Below, one piece after another: positions 13,841 through 16,740 of a stretch of DNA of 16,740 nt. How positions within the stretch are numbered: position 1 is the stretch's first letter; every line of letters begins with the position of its first letter. The stretch lies in NCBI GenBank assembly GCA_009779015.1, contig WRFC01000006.1, positions 1 to 16,740 on the forward strand. The letters run 5' to 3'. This stretch comes from Coriobacteriia bacterium (GTDB lineage Bacteria > Actinomycetota > Coriobacteriia > Coriobacteriales > UBA8131). Below the pieces are notes generated by a model, which saw only the letters and a list, made by a program, of their open reading frames with translations, was not told the DNA's origin and made no database searches. The translations under genes and the position numbers were made by a program.

Positions 13841-14562
13841 TTGGCGTTTGCCGTTGACTTGCTGCCGCCTTGGTCAGACTCATCCATATCGTCCTCACCG
13901 ACAATAGTGTGGACCTTGGGGTCATAGACCAGGCCTTTGTGCTCTTTCCAGATGAACATCATCTTGACGGGGGCAGTACCCTCGATGAAGACCAGATAGA
14001 CATGGATCATCATGAAGATCACAAAGACGCACATCAGGTAGAAGTGGATGATGCGGACGACCATGATGCCGCCGACGCCATTGGTAAAGGCCACCAAGAG
14101 CGGAGCGGTGCTAGACGGCGCCCACATGCAGAACCCGGTGAAAGCAATGCAGATAATCAAGATCGGGATAAAGACATAGGTGATCTTTTGCGGCACGCCG
14201 TACTTGGCACCCAGCGGATGGTCCTTCTGCAGGAAGAGGTAGTACTTGATCCAAGGCCAGAGCTGATGGCGGTTATCGACCTGCGGCATAAAGCTCTTGA
14301 TGTCCGTTGTGACCATCCGTGTGCCGCCAGCGGGCGCCGACTTGACAAAGAAAGACGAGATCACCCTGAAGATCAGGTTCAAGATCATGGTAAAGGCAAA
14401 GAAGATGTGGGCTCCGCGTGCCACCCCCATAAAGCCAGGCATAAAGGGAAAGTGGATGTAGATACCGCTTATGATCAAGACGACGATCGAGATGAGGTTG
14501 ATCCAGTGTGTGATGACATAGGGAAGCGGATGTGATTGACGATAATGTGCGAGATGTGCCAT
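13837..14562 (-). CDS. hyaC: [NiFe] hydrogenase cytochrome b subunit
   Basis: This 241-residue membrane protein anchors the hydrogenase and carries electrons from its small subunit to the quinone pool. It has four hydrophobic helices (about residues 20-37, 52-72, 127-148 and 166-193). Candidate heme b ligands are His19 (VITHW), His52 (RGAHIFF), His173 (RIIHFY) and His187 (MIHVY), the usual pattern of HyaC/HydC proteins. The tail after residue 205 is charged and cytoplasmic. ATG 14562 directly follows the TAA of the large-subunit gene (TAAATG on the minus strand) and has GAGG four bases away within the end of that gene. Confidence 0.95.
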   Translation of the reverse strand: MAHLAHYRQSHPLPYVITHWINLISIVVLIISGIYIHFPFMPGFMGVARGAHIFFAFTMILNLIFRVISSFFVKSAPAGGTRMVTTDIKSFMPQVDNRHQLWPWIKYYLFLQKDHPLGAKYGVPQKITYVFIPILIICIAFTGFCMWAPSSTAPLLVAFTNGVGGIMVVRIIHFYLMCVFVIFMMIHVYLVFIEGTAPVKMMFIWKEHKGLVYDPKVHTIVGEDDMDESDQGGSKSTANAK

Positions 14563-16434
14563 TTACCTCACCCCCCACGGGTTTGTGACGACAGAGAACT
14601 CTTTGCCCGTAGCCGGCTCGCTGAGATGGACAGAGCAGGCCACACAGGGGTCAAAGCTATGGACGAGGCGCAATGCGTGGATCGGCTTGTTCAGGTCCTC
14701 GACCGGCATACCGATCAACGCCTCTTCGATGGGGCCGCGGCGGCCCTGGTCATCGCGCGGCGAGACGTTCCACGATGTCGGGATGATGATCTGGTATTTG
14801 TCGATCATATCGCTCTTGATCTTCATGTAGTGATAGAGCGCCCCGCGTGGGGCCTCCCACATGCCGGCGCCTTCGCCGGTCTTGGTCGCAGCCTCGACAA
14901 ACGTGTCGGCATTGCCCTCTTTGATGGCCAAGATCAGCTCTTCGACCCAGGTCACCATGAGGTTGGCGATGTACTGGGTCTCGATATTGCGGGCACCGGT
15001 GCGGCCCATCGTCGAGTTCAGCAGGCCGACCTGGCCGGACACCCCAAGAGCCGAAAGCACTCCGTCGATACCGGTGACGATCTCGGGGACCTTGCGGTTG
15101 TAGGCCACGAGCAGGCGCGCCAGGCCGCCGGCCTCAAACACCTGCCCGTCGTAGCGCGGCGACTTGTCCCAAGAATAGCGGGCACCATCAGCTGGATGCT
15201 GGCCGTCCGGGACGATGTACTCGTCTTTGTAGAGCGGATAGGTCTCACCGTTGCGCGGCTGCCGCCAGAGGCCGTCACCGGTCTCGTAGGCCGGATCATA
15301 GAAGCTGTGGACCGTGGTCTCTTTGATCAGGTCCTCGTTCCAATCCTGGACCGTCGTGTAGCCAGACTCTTTGAAGCTCCAAACGCCGCCGGGCAGATAG
15401 CGCTTAGAAGCATTGGCACCCGGATTTCCTTCTAAGGTGTTTGAGGCCACCGACTCAAAGACGCCCCAGGCGATGTAGTTGCCGGCGTTGCTGCCGTTCG
15501 TGAACTCATCAATATAGTAAGGGGCGATGGCCAAAGTGTCGGGGATCATCGTTGATGAGACCCAGTCAGCCAGCCTCTTGGCCCGATACAAGAGGTCATC
15601 GAGGTTCTGCTCGGTCGGCACGAACGTCGTGCCGCCCGGGATCGAGCTCATGATATGCGGCATCTTGCCGCCGATGATGCCCGAGATCTCAGAGGCCACA
15701 GCCTGCATCTCAAGCGCCTCAAGATAGTGCGCGGTGCCGATCAGGTCGAGTTCGGGCGGCAGCTTGTAGGCGTTTGACCCGTCATGCTCTTTGGCGTCAA
15801 ACCAATTGCCCGAGAAAAGCGAGAGCTGCCCGTTATCGGCAAAGGCCTGCAGGCGTTTTTGCAGCCCGGCAAAGTCCGCCTCGGTCGTTCCGGCCTTGGC
15901 GGCCAGCTTGACCGCCTCTGTGACATCGGCGTTCAAGGCGTTTAAGGGGTTGACGTAATCTAGCGCGGCCAGGTTATAAAACCAGAGGATATGGGAGTGC
16001 AAGAACTGGGCGCCCTCTACGATGTTGCGGATGATGCGGGCACCGTTGGGGATTGTGATGCCATAGCTCTTATCCCCCGCCTGGCAGGCCGCATGGGCGT
16101 GGCTGACCGGGCAGACCCCGCAGATGCGCTGCGAGATGATAGCGGCATCGTAGGGGCGATGGTTCTCTAAGATCAGCTCCATGCCGCGGAACAGCCCAGC
16201 GCTTGCCCAGGCGTCTGTAACGAAGCCGTCCTGGACCTCCATGTCGATGCGCAGGTGGCCTTCGATGCGGTTCACCGGGTCGATGATCGACGAGCCGCTG
16301 GGCTTGTTGCCAGACGGCACCGTCGCGCTGATTGGCATGGCCGTGGTGGTAGCCGTGGCGGTGGCCGTGGTATCAGTGCTTGTCGTGGTGTCGGTGCTTG
16401 TCGTGCTAGCGGTGGTTGAAGTGGAATCAGGCAT
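14563..16434 (-). CDS. hyaB: [NiFe] hydrogenase large subunit
   Basis: This 623-residue catalytic subunit splits H2 at a Ni-Fe centre. The N-terminal nickel motif is RICGVCPVSHAHA (Cys105, Cys108) and the C-terminal one DPCVACSVH (Cys597, Cys600, His603). The 20 residues after His603 form the tail removed by the maturation protease, encoded in the same operon. DPVNRIEGHLRI (52-63) is a further family motif. Residues 1-33 are an unusual Thr/Ala/Ser-rich extension coded by short tandem repeats. The start at ATG 16434 is supported by AGGAGG nine bases upstream, whereas Met33 has no such site. The stop of the small-subunit gene overlaps this ATG as TAATG. The membrane-bound uptake (group 1) type is inferred from the cytochrome b and the small-subunit anchor. 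Confidence 0.97.
   Translation of the reverse strand: MPDSTSTTASTTSTDTTTSTDTTATATATTTAMPISATVPSGNKPSGSSIIDPVNRIEGHLRIDMEVQDGFVTDAWASAGLFRGMELILENHRPYDAAIISQRICGVCPVSHAHAACQAGDKSYGITIPNGARIIRNIVEGAQFLHSHILWFYNLAALDYVNPLNALNADVTEAVKLAAKAGTTEADFAGLQKRLQAFADNGQLSLFSGNWFDAKEHDGSNAYKLPPELDLIGTAHYLEALEMQAVASEISGIIGGKMPHIMSSIPGGTTFVPTEQNLDDLLYRAKRLADWVSSTMIPDTLAIAPYYIDEFTNGSNAGNYIAWGVFESVASNTLEGNPGANASKRYLPGGVWSFKESGYTTVQDWNEDLIKETTVHSFYDPAYETGDGLWRQPRNGETYPLYKDEYIVPDGQHPADGARYSWDKSPRYDGQVFEAGGLARLLVAYNRKVPEIVTGIDGVLSALGVSGQVGLLNSTMGRTGARNIETQYIANLMVTWVEELILAIKEGNADTFVEAATKTGEGAGMWEAPRGALYHYMKIKSDMIDKYQIIIPTSWNVSPRDDQGRRGPIEEALIGMPVEDLNKPIHALRLVHSFDPCVACSVHLSEPATGKEFSVVTNPWGVR
16340..16408. repeat. 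Short tandem repeats coding the Thr-rich start of the large subunit
   Basis: Three 12-bp units begin GCCGTGG (16340-16375), followed by two 18-bp units, TCAGTGCTTGTCGTGGTG (16373-16390) and its near copy at 16391-16408. The unit lengths are multiples of three, so slippage would change extension length without breaking the frame. Confidence 0.75.
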
Positions 16435-16740
16435 TATTTATCGCCTCCTTCCTTCTTTTCGCCACTGTCGGCGGTTGGGTTTTCTTGGGCCTTGCTCGCC
16501 TCTTCTGCAGCATGGGTCTTCTCGATATAGGGCTCTGACGAGCCCCGAGGCGCGATTCGGCGGTCCGGATGCTTTCTGTCCCACTTGCGATCGGTCTCGA
16601 AGGGGGCGCCGCCCTTTGTGCGCCCGGCGGCCTTCATGCCAAAGCCGTGGACGACCAGCAAAACGGCGACCACGCCACCGACCACCAAGGCTGCGGTGAC
16701 CGGTTGGAAGACCAGCGAGCCGATGCGGAAGTTGCGGAAA
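16434..16740 (-). CDS. hyaA: [NiFe] hydrogenase small subunit, C-terminal part (5' end outside the window)
   Basis: The frame is open to the window edge and gives about 101 residues ending at TAA 16436-16434. RIGSLVFQPVTAALVVGGVV followed by more hydrophobic residues forms a single membrane helix, the C-terminal anchor of membrane-bound hydrogenase small subunits. Its place just before the large-subunit gene, overlapping it as TAATG, supports this. The iron-sulfur domain and Tat signal expected of the family lie outside the window, so the call rests on the anchor and context. After the helix comes a charged tail of about 65 residues (KWDRKHPDRR, then Glu/Lys/Ala-rich), longer than I would expect of the family. 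A separate small gene starting near 16688 is less likely because the frame continues upstream without a break. Confidence 0.8.
   Translation of the reverse strand, partial: FRNFRIGSLVFQPVTAALVVGGVVAVLLVVHGFGMKAAGRTKGGAPFETDRKWDRKHPDRRIAPRGSSEPYIEKTHAAEEASKAQENPTADSGEKKEGGDK

Noticed and set aside
13870..15435. Plus-strand open frames (about 221 and 299 residues) opposite the hydrogenase cytochrome b and large-subunit genes
   Set aside because: They have no motif or ribosome site, and the minus strand carries unmistakable hydrogenase sequence with conserved ligands.

Overview
The window looks like chromosomal DNA of a high-GC anaerobic or microaerotolerant bacterium, most plausibly an actinobacterium of the class Coriobacteriia. 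This is an inference from gene content and style: a U32 peptidase, an Ala/His-rich ferredoxin-like protein, a membrane-bound [NiFe] hydrogenase beside cytochrome bd, and dense GC-rich coding with many GTGA/ATGA overlaps. No marker gene is present to prove the taxonomy.

Layout. 1-1461 (+): the 3' end of a U32-family protein gene, then an iron-sulfur protein gene ending at a strong terminator. 1571-3192 (-): a two-gene DrrAB-like ABC exporter. It is divergent from a TetR-family repressor gene (3333-3935, +), and a cluster of palindromes lies between them. 4015-5271 (+): a lower-GC AAA_14/DUF4143 ATPase gene. 5273-5631: a repeat-rich stretch with a tRNA-Ser(CGA) gene on the minus strand, a second copy of its 3' end and flank 196 bp away, two perfect 19-bp-stem hairpins and a degenerate tRNA-like remnant. 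5852-10350 (+): a CopA-type copper ATPase, threonine synthase and a short ModE-like DNA-binding protein, ending at terminators. 10554-13159 (-): cydB and cydA, with a good promoter at 13243-13271. 13349-16740 (-): an uptake [NiFe] hydrogenase operon in the order small subunit (cut by the window edge), large subunit, cytochrome b, maturation protease.

How the genes work together. The hydrogenase and its cytochrome b would pass electrons from H2 to the quinone pool, and the adjacent CydAB would pass them from quinol to O2. Together they form a compact H2-to-O2 respiration or oxygen-scavenging module. CopA exports copper, and DrrAB/TetR form a self-contained efflux unit induced by an unknown ligand. 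The ATPase gene at 4015-5271 and the tRNA repeats look like an acquired or rearranged spot.

No CRISPR array, recognisable transposase, integrase or complete defence system is visible. The most unusual structure is the tRNA-Ser repeat and hairpin region. The next most unusual are the low-complexity extensions carried by several otherwise ordinary proteins.
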